A DNA stretch of 64,000 nt from assembly GCA_034472185.1 (NCBI GenBank), contig JARBAK010000001.1, forward strand, positions 620,001 through 684,000. Direction: 5' to 3'. Each line of letters opens with the position of its first letter. Position 1 is the stretch's first letter. Shown here piece by piece: positions 1-8,261 of the stretch. A model generated the notes under the pieces. That model saw nothing but the letters and a program-made list of their open reading frames with translations, was not told where the DNA came from and made no database searches. The position numbers were made by a program, and so were the translations under genes. This DNA comes from JARBAK01 sp034472185. GTDB taxonomy: Bacteria; Pseudomonadota; Alphaproteobacteria; Rickettsiales; Midichloriaceae.

Positions 1-1157
1 GAGCCATATAAAATTATGTTTTTTATAGCATCGTCTAAGGCTTCAAATGGCGTCTCTAAGCTGAAGTTGTAATGATTAGATAAAGAATCTAGTATTTGCC
101 TATATATTTTAGCGGATCTTGAAGCTATTCCTCGTTGTTCTGTTTTATCGCTTCGCCATGGAGATATAGCGCCTTTCCCTAAGGGTAGAAAAGGATCAGG
201 TATGATAAGTTTTGGATCCCAAACCGGTGAGGTCCCTAGGCCTTTACAGTGTGGACATGCGCCCTGCGGATTATTAAACGAGAACATTTTTGGTTCTACT
301 TCTGAAAAATTGAATCCAGAAAGAGAGCATATTAATTTTTCTGAGAATTTTAACTTAGAACCTATTTCTAGGGGAGGTTTCTTTTCTTCTTGAGACGACT
401 CACATTCAGGGTGATGATCGCTTTTACCTGAAGGTAGTGAAGTAATTTGCACAGAAATATGACCATTACTGAGACGCAAAGCTTCTGCTATCAGGCAAGA
501 TATTTCCTCTTTTTTATGCTCTTCTAGTATAACCTTGGCGATTATAACTTCTACTACGTGTTTTTTTTCTTTGTTTAATAAGTGTAAATCCTCAAATTTA
601 AAGACTATTCCGTCTACTTTGATGTGAGTAAGTCCTTGTTGTTTTAGATATAGTAAACTGCTTTTATATCCCTTTTTATCAGAACTGACGGTTGCTAAAA
701 TTTCTACTTCTGTGCCAGAAGCTAAATTCATTACAGCATCTACTATTTCCTCCTTTGTTTGCTTCACTAATGGTTTATTTGTGATGGGAGAATACGGTTG
801 GCCTAATCGTGCGAATAGCACACGCATAAAATCGTAAATTTCCGTCGCTGTTGCGATTGTAGATCTAGAGTTTTTGCCCCCTGTTTTTTGGTCTATAGCG
901 ATAGCTGGAGAAAGCCCTGTAATTGATTCTACATCAGGCTTTAGATGCTCTTCCCAAAACTGCTTAGAGTGGGACGATAGACTTTCCATATATCGCCTAT
1001 GCCCCTCTGCATAGACTGTATCGAATGCTAGAGAGGATTTCCCAGAGCCACTAACTCCAGTGATGACGACAAATTTATATTTTGGAATGTCAACATCAAC
1101 TCCCTTTAGATTATGTTCGCAAGCCTTACGAACTTTTATTACTTCAATGTTATGCAT
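1..1157 (-). CDS. uvrA: UvrA, excinuclease ABC subunit A (5' part, runs off window start)
   Basis: UvrA is the DNA-damage recognition ATPase of UvrABC nucleotide excision repair. The minus-strand frame opens at ATG 1157 and stays open to base 1, giving about 385 N-terminal residues of a protein that is usually about 950 long. Visible landmarks are the first Walker A (GVSGSGKSSLAF, around residues 35-46), the family segment TGLSPAIAID near residue 85, and the first C4 zinc module with CPHCKGLG near residue 300. No good Shine-Dalgarno precedes the ATG, but no upstream start is available that fits the family. It lies 97 bases downstream of gyrB on the same strand and may share its transcript. 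The gene is cut only by the window edge; no internal stop is seen. Confidence 0.95.
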   Translation of the reverse strand, partial: MHNIEVIKVRKACEHNLKGVDVDIPKYKFVVITGVSGSGKSSLAFDTVYAEGHRRYMESLSSHSKQFWEEHLKPDVESITGLSPAIAIDQKTGGKNSRSTIATATEIYDFMRVLFARLGQPYSPITNKPLVKQTKEEIVDAVMNLASGTEVEILATVSSDKKGYKSSLLYLKQQGLTHIKVDGIVFKFEDLHLLNKEKKHVVEVIIAKVILEEHKKEEISCLIAEALRLSNGHISVQITSLPSGKSDHHPECESSQEEKKPPLEIGSKLKFSEKLICSLSGFNFSEVEPKMFSFNNPQGACPHCKGLGTSPVWDPKLIIPDPFLPLGKGAISPWRSDKTEQRGIASRSAKIYRQILDSLSNHYNFSLETPFEALDDAIKNIILYG

Positions 1158-1254
1158 CGCTGTTTAGTTACATAAGTTAAATTGCAGCGGCATTATGCAC
1201 AAAGCACTATATTTAGAGGATAAGAGCAGCACAATATACGTATATAAAATTTGA

Positions 1255-3720
1255 TTAAACGTCTAAATACTCTACTTTTAGAGCATTTTGCTGAATAAAA
1301 GCTCTTCGTGGTTCTACTAGTTCTCCCATTAGCGTAGAAAACGCTTCTTCTGTTGCACCTATATCTCCAATTACTAGTTTTAATAAACGTCTTTTTATTG
1401 GATCTAATGTAGTTTCACCTAATTGATCGGCATTCATCTCACCCAATCCTTTGAATCTTTGAATATAAAGATCTTTCCTTGCAATACTGAATATATGCTC
1501 AATTACTTCGAGGCTAGTATAGCATATTTTCTTTACTTTCTTTACTGTAACTTCTAATCCATACTGAAGCTTAGGTTTTAGAACCGATATAGTTTGGCAT
1601 ATCTGCGGGTTTAATTTAGCAGAGATGAAATCAAGAGAAATAGCGTGAGAAGCCTCTGTATTACATTTATATCTTGTTACTTCTAAAGAATTATTTGTTT
1701 TGTTTAAAGATGCATTCCAAAATTCTAATTTGTCTGAGGAAGAAAGGCGCAATATACGCAGAACGAAATCTACCATTTCTGTAGAAAACTCCTGTTCTTC
1801 TCCTATATGAGCGAAGTATTCTGATAATAACAACGCTTCTAATGTTACCATATGGTTAGTTGTTGCTTTTAAAAAGCCATACAATCTATATCCATATGCA
1901 ACAAAGTCTTTTATTTCAGAGGACGTGTATATGTATCCAGTTTCCAAGGATTTAATTTCTAAGAGTTCTAGTATACCATTTATTAAAAAATCCTCTAAGG
2001 CGTCATCATTATGTATATAGCATTCGTATTGCCCGCGTCTAATTTTATATAATGGAGGTTGTGCTATATATAAATACCCTCTTTCTATAAGTTGAGGCAT
2101 ATACCTATAGAAAAAAGTAAGTAGTAGGGTGCGTATATGTGCACCATCAACATCTGCATCAGTCATAATAATCACTTTATGATAGCGTAGCTTTGAAATA
2201 TCGAAGTCTTCATCTCCGATACCTGTCCCAAGAGCGTTTATCAACATTGTAAGGTTGTCATAGCTTAGGATTTTACTAAAACGTGCTTTTTCTACATTTA
2301 AGACTTTACCACGTAGTGGTAATACCGCTTGTGTTTTACGATCTCTACCCTGTTTAGCAGGCCCTCCGGCTGAATCTCCCTCTACTATAAATAATTCGCA
2401 CAACTCTGGTTTCTTTTCTTGGCAATGTGCAAGTTTTCCAAGCAAGTTTGCGAATTCAGGTCCGCCTTTTTTACGGCTTAAATCTCGAGCTTTTCTTGCT
2501 GCCTCTCTTGCGAGAGAAGATTCCATTATGCGGTTTGCAATCGTTTTAGCTTCTTGGGGATTTTCTTCAAACCATTTAGCTAATAGCTGTCCGGCAATAG
2601 ACTCTACGGTATGCTTTACCGCTCCACTTACCAACTTATCTTTTGTTTGTGACGAGAACTGAGGCTCTGGCATCTTTATAGATAATATAGCTGTCAATCC
2701 TTCTCGGATATCTTCTGGCTCTATACTAGCAGCGTGCTTCTTTTTGTTATTAATGGTTGCACTGATATAATTATTTACAGCCCTAGTGACTGCGCCTCTA
2801 AATCCTGCCAAATGAGTGCCGCCATCTCTCTGTCTTATATTATTAGTAAAGCACAGTATATTTTCGTGATAGCTGTCATTCCATCTCATTGCTAACTCTA
2901 GGCTGATAGCGCCTAAATTACCGCGAATATATATAGTTTTATGTAAACTCTTCTTTGTTCTATCTGTATATTCTAGGAAGGCTTGTATGCCACCTTCGTA
3001 GAAGAGCTCTGATATCCGGGGTTGTAGTCCTCTTAAATCATGAAGAGTGATTTTTACTTTTGAATTAAGAAAAGCTAGCTCTCTTAAACGATGTTCTAAA
3101 GCGTCAAAGTCAAATGTAGTGACTGTGAATACTTCTGCTGATGGAAGGAACTTGATTTCTGTGCCTCGTTTTCCTTCTGTCTCTCCTAGCATTTCTAGTT
3201 TTTGAGTAACGGCTCCGTCTTCAAATCTTATATAGTATGCTTTATTATTCCGCCAGATTTTTACTTCGAGCCACGAAGACAATGCATTTACTACGGATAT
3301 ACCGACTCCATGTAGTCCTCCCGAGACTTTATATGAATTAGAGTCAAACTTTCCACCTGCGTGTAGTTGCGTCATAATAAGCTCTACAGCTGGTATACCC
3401 TCCTGTGGATGGATATCTACAGGGATTCCGCGCCCGTTATCTAACACACTCACAGACCCATCCGCGTGAAGTGTGACGGTGACAATATCACAAAAGCCTG
3501 CAAGAGCTTCATCCACGGCATTATCTACCGCTTCGTATACCATATGTACCAATCCCTGCATAGAGCTAGTATCACCTATATACATGCCCGGTCTTTTCCT
3601 AACTGCGGATAAGCCTTTGAATACTTGTATACTTTCTGCACTATACTCATGTGCAGCGACTTCAGGGGCCGCGATAAGCTCTCCATTTGTTGGATTATCT
3701 GTAATACTGAAAGAAGACAT
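1255..3720 (-). CDS. gyrB: DNA gyrase subunit B
   Basis: GyrB is the ATPase subunit of gyrase (with GyrA), which introduces negative supercoils. The 821-aa product has the GHKL ATPase domain (AVRKRPGMYIGDT near residue 40, DNAVDE, DNGRGIPVDIH), the transducer with QTKDKL, the TOPRIM domain (VEGDSAGG, then TDADVDGAHIR) and the C-terminal QRFKGLGEMNADQL signature. Together these mark GyrB rather than ParE. About 30 residues precede the conserved ATPase start, a modest N-terminal extension. Length is near the E. coli value of 804. It is the first gene of a minus-strand run into uvrA. A direct repeat lies 77-104 bases upstream of the start and could be regulatory. Confidence 0.97.
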   Translation of the reverse strand: MSSFSITDNPTNGELIAAPEVAAHEYSAESIQVFKGLSAVRKRPGMYIGDTSSMQGLVHMVYEAVDNAVDEALAGFCDIVTVTLHADGSVSVLDNGRGIPVDIHPQEGIPAVELIMTQLHAGGKFDSNSYKVSGGLHGVGISVVNALSSWLEVKIWRNNKAYYIRFEDGAVTQKLEMLGETEGKRGTEIKFLPSAEVFTVTTFDFDALEHRLRELAFLNSKVKITLHDLRGLQPRISELFYEGGIQAFLEYTDRTKKSLHKTIYIRGNLGAISLELAMRWNDSYHENILCFTNNIRQRDGGTHLAGFRGAVTRAVNNYISATINNKKKHAASIEPEDIREGLTAILSIKMPEPQFSSQTKDKLVSGAVKHTVESIAGQLLAKWFEENPQEAKTIANRIMESSLAREAARKARDLSRKKGGPEFANLLGKLAHCQEKKPELCELFIVEGDSAGGPAKQGRDRKTQAVLPLRGKVLNVEKARFSKILSYDNLTMLINALGTGIGDEDFDISKLRYHKVIIMTDADVDGAHIRTLLLTFFYRYMPQLIERGYLYIAQPPLYKIRRGQYECYIHNDDALEDFLINGILELLEIKSLETGYIYTSSEIKDFVAYGYRLYGFLKATTNHMVTLEALLLSEYFAHIGEEQEFSTEMVDFVLRILRLSSSDKLEFWNASLNKTNNSLEVTRYKCNTEASHAISLDFISAKLNPQICQTISVLKPKLQYGLEVTVKKVKKICYTSLEVIEHIFSIARKDLYIQRFKGLGEMNADQLGETTLDPIKRRLLKLVIGDIGATEEAFSTLMGELVEPRRAFIQQNALKVEYLDV

Positions 3721-3796
3721 TTATATCCTGTGGATTTCGATAAAATTTATAACGAAAAACGATAATCACTCTTAATAACTTGCACCAACGCTATGG

Positions 3797-3824
3797 GTTT
3801 TAAACAAAGCATTACGTTTTAAAC
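3797..3824. repeat. Direct repeat upstream of gyrB
   Basis: The 9-mer GTTTTAAAC occurs at 3797-3805 and again at 3816-3824, 19 bases start to start (about two helical turns). The pair is flanked by an imperfect inverted repeat (TATGGGTTTT on the left, AAAAGCCCATA on the right). It lies between gyrB and tRNA-Cys, upstream of the gyrB start. A regulatory role is inferred from position only. Confidence 0.35.
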
Positions 3825-3863
3825 TTACACAAAAGCCCATATGACGTAGATGACTATCTTATC

Positions 3864-3897
3864 TGATAATATACCATTATTGATTGGTATCTTATCA
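3864..3897. repeat. Imperfect hairpin upstream of gyrB
   Basis: Arms TGATAATATACCA (3864-3876) and TGGTATCTTATCA (3885-3897) pair over 13 positions with one mismatch around an 8-base loop. No T-run follows on either strand, so it is not a convincing terminator. It sits between tRNA-Cys and gyrB, where it could be an RNA processing site or an operator. Confidence 0.35.
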
Positions 3898-4000
3898 AAA
3901 TCATACAAATTTCCCCTTCTTCAAGAGAAAATTTCATTTAAAACTCCTTCACTGTAGCAGCTTTCGTACATATGGTCTATACTTTGCTATTTTGAAAACA

Positions 4001-4072
4001 AGGCCAAGGCCAGAATCGAACTGGCGTATAACGGATTTGCAATCCGTTGCATTACCACTTTGCTACTTGGCC
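4001..4072 (-). tRNA. trnC: tRNA-Cys (anticodon GCA)
   Basis: On the minus strand the sequence folds into a full cloverleaf. The acceptor is GGCCAAG paired with CTTGGCC, the anticodon arm is CGGATTGCAAATCCG with anticodon GCA, and the T arm is GCCAG-TTCGATT-CTGGC. The discriminator base is U, as expected for tRNA-Cys. The 3' CCA is not encoded and must be added. It lies between rpsU and gyrB on the same strand. Confidence 0.95.
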
Positions 4073-4157
4073 ACCTAGTGAACCTTTAGTTGAGAAATAG
4101 GCTGCTTCCCTACTTAATTTGGCGGTAAATTATCTCCCAACAATCGATTCATGCAAA

Positions 4158-4355
4158 CTAGCTCATAAAGCTGCTTCTACGCACCTTCATTTTTCTCTTC
4201 AATGACTCTGCCTTCCTTCTTACTACTTTTTCTGAAGGCTTTTCATAAGCACGCTTTAAACGTGCAGTTTTAAAGAGACCCTCGCGCTGCAATTGCTTTT
4301 TTAAAATTTTCAAGGCAGATTCTATGTTGTTGTAACGAACGGAGACTTGTATCAA
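4158..4355 (-). CDS. rpsU: 30S ribosomal protein S21
   Basis: S21 is a small basic protein of the 30S platform that acts near the anti-Shine-Dalgarno region of 16S rRNA. The 65-aa product shows the family pattern: a beta-like start (IQVSVRYNN), LKKQLQREGLF near residues 18-28, YEKPSEK near residue 36, and a basic C-terminus. The start codon is TTG at 4355, supported by a GAGG Shine-Dalgarno at 4367-4364 with 8-base spacing; there is no in-frame ATG. tRNA-Cys follows 85 bases downstream on the same strand. Confidence 0.95.
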   Translation of the reverse strand: MIQVSVRYNNIESALKILKKQLQREGLFKTARLKRAYEKPSEKVVRRKAESLKRKMKVRRSSFMS

Positions 4356-4552
4356 CTTGGTAGCCTCATTTAATAATGTTTAATCTATAAACAGCACCCA
4401 AAGCCTGCCAGCTTGGTATGCACATATAATGGAAACGATAGTATAGCTAGAAACTATCACTAATCAATAAATAATTGCTTTCGTGCTCATGGGAAAGGGT
4501 GTATATCTAGGATTTAGACGCATGGCACAACATATTTGATGAAGAGGGGGGT

Positions 4553-5263
4553 ATGCATTGCTTTCAGGAGGCGGCTTTGCTGCTTAAAGTGGACGAGTAC
4601 TATTCGGAGGGATGGAAATGGTATACTAACAAGTATTGGTATCGGCACGCGCAAGTTGCGTGGACTGCTATCGCCTTCTTTATACTCTGTGTAGCGGCTT
4701 TTATATCTGGGCATTTATATATGATGCATCAGGTAGTACATAAGATACCCTTTGTTAGTTATATAAACGATCCAGTAGAGGATGTTTTGCGTATATCCCC
4801 CATATCTATGTTAGGGGACGAATCGGTCAACGTTTCTGTGGCACGCTATTTAGTGGAGTGGTATATCCATGCTAGGGAGGGATATAGCGAAGCACTGTCG
4901 GATGAATCTCGGTGGAAAGAGACATTGGAGGCGCTTTTGCGTATGTCGTCTCGTAAAGAATTCAGGGATTTCATATCTACAATGAATATAAAAACTAATC
5001 CTCGTAGTCCAGTGCTAAACTATTATCTAACCAGAAGGGATATAAGTGATATTGAAGTTATTTTTCCGGAGCATTTGCCACTTCCAACCGTTGCAGATGC
5101 CACGTTTAGATGTGTCGAGAGAGGAAACGCAGGAGAAATCGTGACTTTTTGGAAAGCAACTGTCAAGTTTGTTATGCCCTCCATGATTGAAGTGCAACGT
5201 AAAGAAGAAAAGAACTTTGAATTTAAAGTGATCGGATATAAACTCTCTCTGCTGGGCGGATAG
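4553..5263 (+). CDS. virB8: VirB8-like type IV secretion inner-membrane protein
   Basis: VirB8 is a bitopic inner-membrane assembly factor of P-type type IV secretion systems that contacts VirB9 and VirB10 in the periplasm. The 236-aa product has a short cytoplasmic N-terminus with YYSEGWKWYTNKYW, one membrane helix at about residues 37-58, and a periplasmic NTF2-like domain including the VARYLVEWYIHAREGY helix typical of the family. A GAGGGGGG stretch just before ATG 4553 is the likely ribosome site. virB9 follows after 39 bases. There is no virB10, virB11 or virD4 beside it, so this pair is detached from the rest of the apparatus. In Rickettsiales virB8 is commonly duplicated; which copy this is cannot be decided here. 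Confidence 0.88.
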   Translation: MHCFQEAALLLKVDEYYSEGWKWYTNKYWYRHAQVAWTAIAFFILCVAAFISGHLYMMHQVVHKIPFVSYINDPVEDVLRISPISMLGDESVNVSVARYLVEWYIHAREGYSEALSDESRWKETLEALLRMSSRKEFRDFISTMNIKTNPRSPVLNYYLTRRDISDIEVIFPEHLPLPTVADATFRCVERGNAGEIVTFWKATVKFVMPSMIEVQRKEEKNFEFKVIGYKLSLLGG

Positions 5264-5302
5264 TGGGTAGTAAATGTTTGGTGATACAACAGGATACTGA
5301 AA

Positions 5303-6100
5303 GTGCGAACAGATACAAAAATAGTAATGGGAGGTTGGAAAACGTGTGCACTTGCTTTAGGTGGAGCAATTGCTATTTTAATGGGCGCGAGCGCTCACTC
5401 TGTGCAGGTACCACGGCCAGTAGGTGGGGATAGCCGTATAAAAGTCATAAACTATATGCCTAATTCCGTATTCCGGTATATGGGTCATTTTACATACCAT
5501 TCTATAATAGAATTTGCGCCTGAGGAGGACATTAAAACTATTACTATGGGCGTTCCTACTGCATGGCAAATTACTCCGGAGAAAAATAGAATTTTTTTGA
5601 AGCCAATTGCAGATGAGGCTACAACCAATATGACCGTCATTACAAATAAAAGAATGTATTTTTTTGAAATGCATGCAGAAGAGGCAGATGGTATTAACGA
5701 CCGCAACCTCTCTTTTATGACGAAATTTATATATCCAGATAACGATGGTCAGAGCCTTGGAGCTGGTAATACGTCTGAATTTTTTCCTCCCCCTGATCTT
5801 CTTAAGCCAGAGTTATACAATTTTAAATACCAAATAAGTGGAAAGGCTTCTATTATAGAGCCGCTTTTGATCTTTGATGATGGTGCATTTACTTATTTTA
5901 GGTTTCGAAAAACGAATACAGAGCTTCCTGCGATATTTTCAGTGGATTCTTCTAATAAAGAGGCTCTTGTGAATTACAGAGTGCTATATGGCTACGTCAT
6001 AGTAGAAAAGGTATGCGCTAAATTTACACTCAGACATGGTAAGGATATTATCTGTGTATACAATAACGCATTTAATAGTATCTCAGGTGGGACTTCTTAG
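5303..6100 (+). CDS. virB9: VirB9-like type IV secretion outer-membrane complex protein
   Basis: VirB9 forms the periplasmic/outer-membrane core ring with VirB7 and VirB10. The 265-aa product starts with a signal peptide, then has the N-terminal domain (DSRIKVINYMPNSVFRY, then IIEFAPEEDIKTITMG, AWQITPEKNRIFLKP and NMTVITNKRMYFF). The complete C-terminal domain (FDDGAFTYFRF, LPAIFSVD, EALVNYRV) contacts VirB10/VirB7 in known structures. The start is GTG 5303, with AGGA eight bases upstream. An in-frame ATG at 5327 would give a more typical signal peptide but lacks a Shine-Dalgarno. It is co-directional with virB8, and an RDD membrane gene rather than virB10 follows. Confidence 0.93.
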   Translation: MRTDTKIVMGGWKTCALALGGAIAILMGASAHSVQVPRPVGGDSRIKVINYMPNSVFRYMGHFTYHSIIEFAPEEDIKTITMGVPTAWQITPEKNRIFLKPIADEATTNMTVITNKRMYFFEMHAEEADGINDRNLSFMTKFIYPDNDGQSLGAGNTSEFFPPPDLLKPELYNFKYQISGKASIIEPLLIFDDGAFTYFRFRKTNTELPAIFSVDSSNKEALVNYRVLYGYVIVEKVCAKFTLRHGKDIICVYNNAFNSISGGTS

Positions 6101-6179
6101 CGCATCGTGAAAAGAGAGATTTGAAAATATTAGCAGAGAATTCCCTTTATCATTAATAGTATTTAAAATATGCGATAAT

Positions 6180-6749
6180 ATGGTAGCAAATCATGAAGTA
6201 AAAGGTCCAACTGTTGCAGTTCCTTTGACCTATGCATCCTTTCATAGACGTCTTTTTTCTATGACGATCGATATAGTCGCCATATATATTATTATGACTC
6301 CTGTATTAGGCTTGCTATATGCGATTAAGATAAAGGGGTTATCTTGGTATGACATAATAGGACATATACAGCAATATATGTCCGAAGATTCGCAGAAGAA
6401 TTTTTCTGATTTACTGCAATATATTAAAGATAATAAACTAATATTTAGATATTTAATCATTCAGGTTATTAATGCAGTTGCTATCTCTCTAATGATTTTA
6501 CCGCTTTGGCTTTTTAAGGGCATGACTCCCGGAAAATTTATAACTAATACTGTGTTAGTGAATCAAGCCGATCTTAAGTTGCCCAATTTAAAACAATGTT
6601 TAGTAAGAATGTTTGTTTTTATGCTTTCAATTATTCCCTTGGGATTGGGATTTATTGCAATTGCTCTGAATAGTAAAAGGCGTGCCTTATATGATATGGC
6701 AGCTGGAACGGTGGTTGTATTAAGAAGAGGAAGAAATTTTACTAAATAG
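6180..6749 (+). CDS. RDD family membrane protein
   Basis: The 189-aa product matches the RDD family. An arginine pair opens the first helix region (FHRRLFSMTIDIVAIYII, residues 21-38). A second helix follows a loop (VINAVAISLMILPLWLF, near 105) and is followed by the TPGKF signature near 123. A third helix is near 150, and the closing motif is RRALYDMAAGTVVV. It has three or four membrane helices. RDD proteins are small integral membrane proteins, some linked to ion transport, but most have no known role. It lies between virB9 and lpxD on the same strand; the 79-base gap to virB9 is compatible with co-transcription. No substrate can be named. Confidence 0.85.
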   Translation: MVANHEVKGPTVAVPLTYASFHRRLFSMTIDIVAIYIIMTPVLGLLYAIKIKGLSWYDIIGHIQQYMSEDSQKNFSDLLQYIKDNKLIFRYLIIQVINAVAISLMILPLWLFKGMTPGKFITNTVLVNQADLKLPNLKQCLVRMFVFMLSIIPLGLGFIAIALNSKRRALYDMAAGTVVVLRRGRNFTK

Positions 6750-6895
6750 TAGCGATGAGTGAGGGTTTCGGATTATTGCGATTTAGTGTCAAGAATCATC
6801 GTTTTTTTAACTTGTTTGTTATATAAATAGGAGCACGTTTAGATCTTATAAGTCAAGTTAGTTGAATTATAAGGTTACTTCAGTATAGGGTTCGT

Positions 6896-7930
6896 ATGTC
6901 TCCTAAAATTTCATTTTTTCGCAGTTATAACAGCTTTTCTTTGAGTGAGCTTATACAACACTTTAGGTGTGAAGTGATTGGAGATGTACACAAAATTATA
7001 AACGGAGTTGCTACTCTTCAAAATGCTGGCCCTAGTGATTTGACATTTTTAGCAAATTATAAATATCGTAGTTATTTATCGAATAGCAGAGCCGGAGTAT
7101 GTATCCTTAGAAGAGAAGATATTTCTGATGCTCCAGAGGGGATGACGTTACTCATTCATCAGAATCCACTTTTACTTTATGCAAAGGTTGTGAGTAAGCT
7201 TTATTCAGATATTAGCAGTACTGAGCCGCGCTCTTTTATTTCAGAAAGAGCGAATATTGATAAAAATGCAAATATTGGTGCTGATTGTTATATAGAAGCG
7301 GGAGTATTTGTTGGGGAGGGCGCCTCTATAGGAAATAGATGTAAAATACTCGGCAATACGTATATTGGTGCAGCTGTTTTTATCGGAGAGAACACATATA
7401 TTGGGCCGAATTCTACGCTTATGTTTTGTAATATAGGAAAGAACGTGGTGCTACATAGTGGTGTATGTATAGGCCAAGATGGCTTCGGATTTGCTATGGG
7501 GGAAGACGAAATTGTAAAAGTGAAACAAATCGGCTCTGTAATCATCGAGGATGCAGTGGAGATTGGTGCCAATACATGTATAGATCGGGGGGCTATAGAA
7601 GATACAATAATTGGTCGTAATACCAAGATAGATAATCTAGTACAGATAGCTCATAATGTGATTATAGGCGAAAACTGCTTTATAGTAGCGCAATCTGGTG
7701 TGTCTGGTAGCGTTATAATGGAAGAGGGGGTGATGCTGGGAGGACAAGCAGGACTTGCGGGGCACTTGGTCATTGGCAAAGGCGCTCACATCGCAGCTCA
7801 AAGTCTTGTTATGCAAAATGTAGAATCTGGTGCAACTTTAGGTGGTTCTCCTGCTGTTCCTATTTCAAAATGGCATAGACAGACGGTGTTTCTACGAAAT
7901 GCTACAGCGACACGCCAGAATGAAAGCTAA
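6896..7930 (+). CDS. lpxD: LpxD, UDP-3-O-(3-hydroxyacyl)glucosamine N-acyltransferase
   Basis: LpxD transfers a hydroxyacyl chain from ACP to the 2-amino group of UDP-3-O-acylglucosamine, the third step of lipid A synthesis. The 344-aa product has the N-terminal uridine-binding domain (LTFLANYKYRSYL, near residue 52) and a long left-handed beta-helix of hexapeptide repeats from about residue 115. The family segment IGQDGFGFA and the catalytic histidine in LVQIAHNVIIG (His253) are present. Length is close to the E. coli enzyme (341). lpxA, fabZ and lpxB, often its neighbours, are not in the window. With waaA, kdsD and lpxK here, it shows that the organism makes Kdo-lipid A. Confidence 0.95.
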   Translation: MSPKISFFRSYNSFSLSELIQHFRCEVIGDVHKIINGVATLQNAGPSDLTFLANYKYRSYLSNSRAGVCILRREDISDAPEGMTLLIHQNPLLLYAKVVSKLYSDISSTEPRSFISERANIDKNANIGADCYIEAGVFVGEGASIGNRCKILGNTYIGAAVFIGENTYIGPNSTLMFCNIGKNVVLHSGVCIGQDGFGFAMGEDEIVKVKQIGSVIIEDAVEIGANTCIDRGAIEDTIIGRNTKIDNLVQIAHNVIIGENCFIVAQSGVSGSVIMEEGVMLGGQAGLAGHLVIGKGAHIAAQSLVMQNVESGATLGGSPAVPISKWHRQTVFLRNATATRQNES

Positions 7931-8020
7931 TTGCTCTAAAGTTGCTAAACTACACAGAAAATATGCCTCACATTATCGCAGCAATATGCGATAAGCTTAT
8001 TAAAGATATGAAAAACAGAA

Positions 8021-8097
<77 letters not shown>

Positions 8098-8198
8098 ACA
8101 CCGTATCAATACATACACGTGATACATAGAGAAGTCAAAAGACGCAACAATAATCTGATAGCAGATAAATATGTAGGGTGATTATATATTATTTTAAC

Positions 8199-8227
8199 TT
8201 GACTGTCATCGTAAGAATGGTTACAAG
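8199..8227 (+). promoter_or_regulatory. Candidate promoter of the porin gene
   Basis: TTGACT (8199-8204) is followed after 17 bases by TACAAG (8222-8227), placing a start near 8234 and leaving a short leader to ATG 8262 with AGGG as ribosome site. A better -10 word (TATAAT, 8239-8244) exists, but it would leave almost no leader and has no -35 partner. Weak evidence. Confidence 0.3.
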
Positions 8228-8261
8228 GCAAATCACGTTATAATTTATTTAGGGTGTCTTC

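Noticed and set aside
202..393. Plus-strand frame of 63 codons
   Set aside because: It is antisense to uvrA, whose minus-strand frame carries clear family motifs.
8239..8244. TATAAT as the -10 box of the porin promoter
   Set aside because: It would leave almost no leader before the ribosome site, and no -35 lies at the right distance; kept only as a note.
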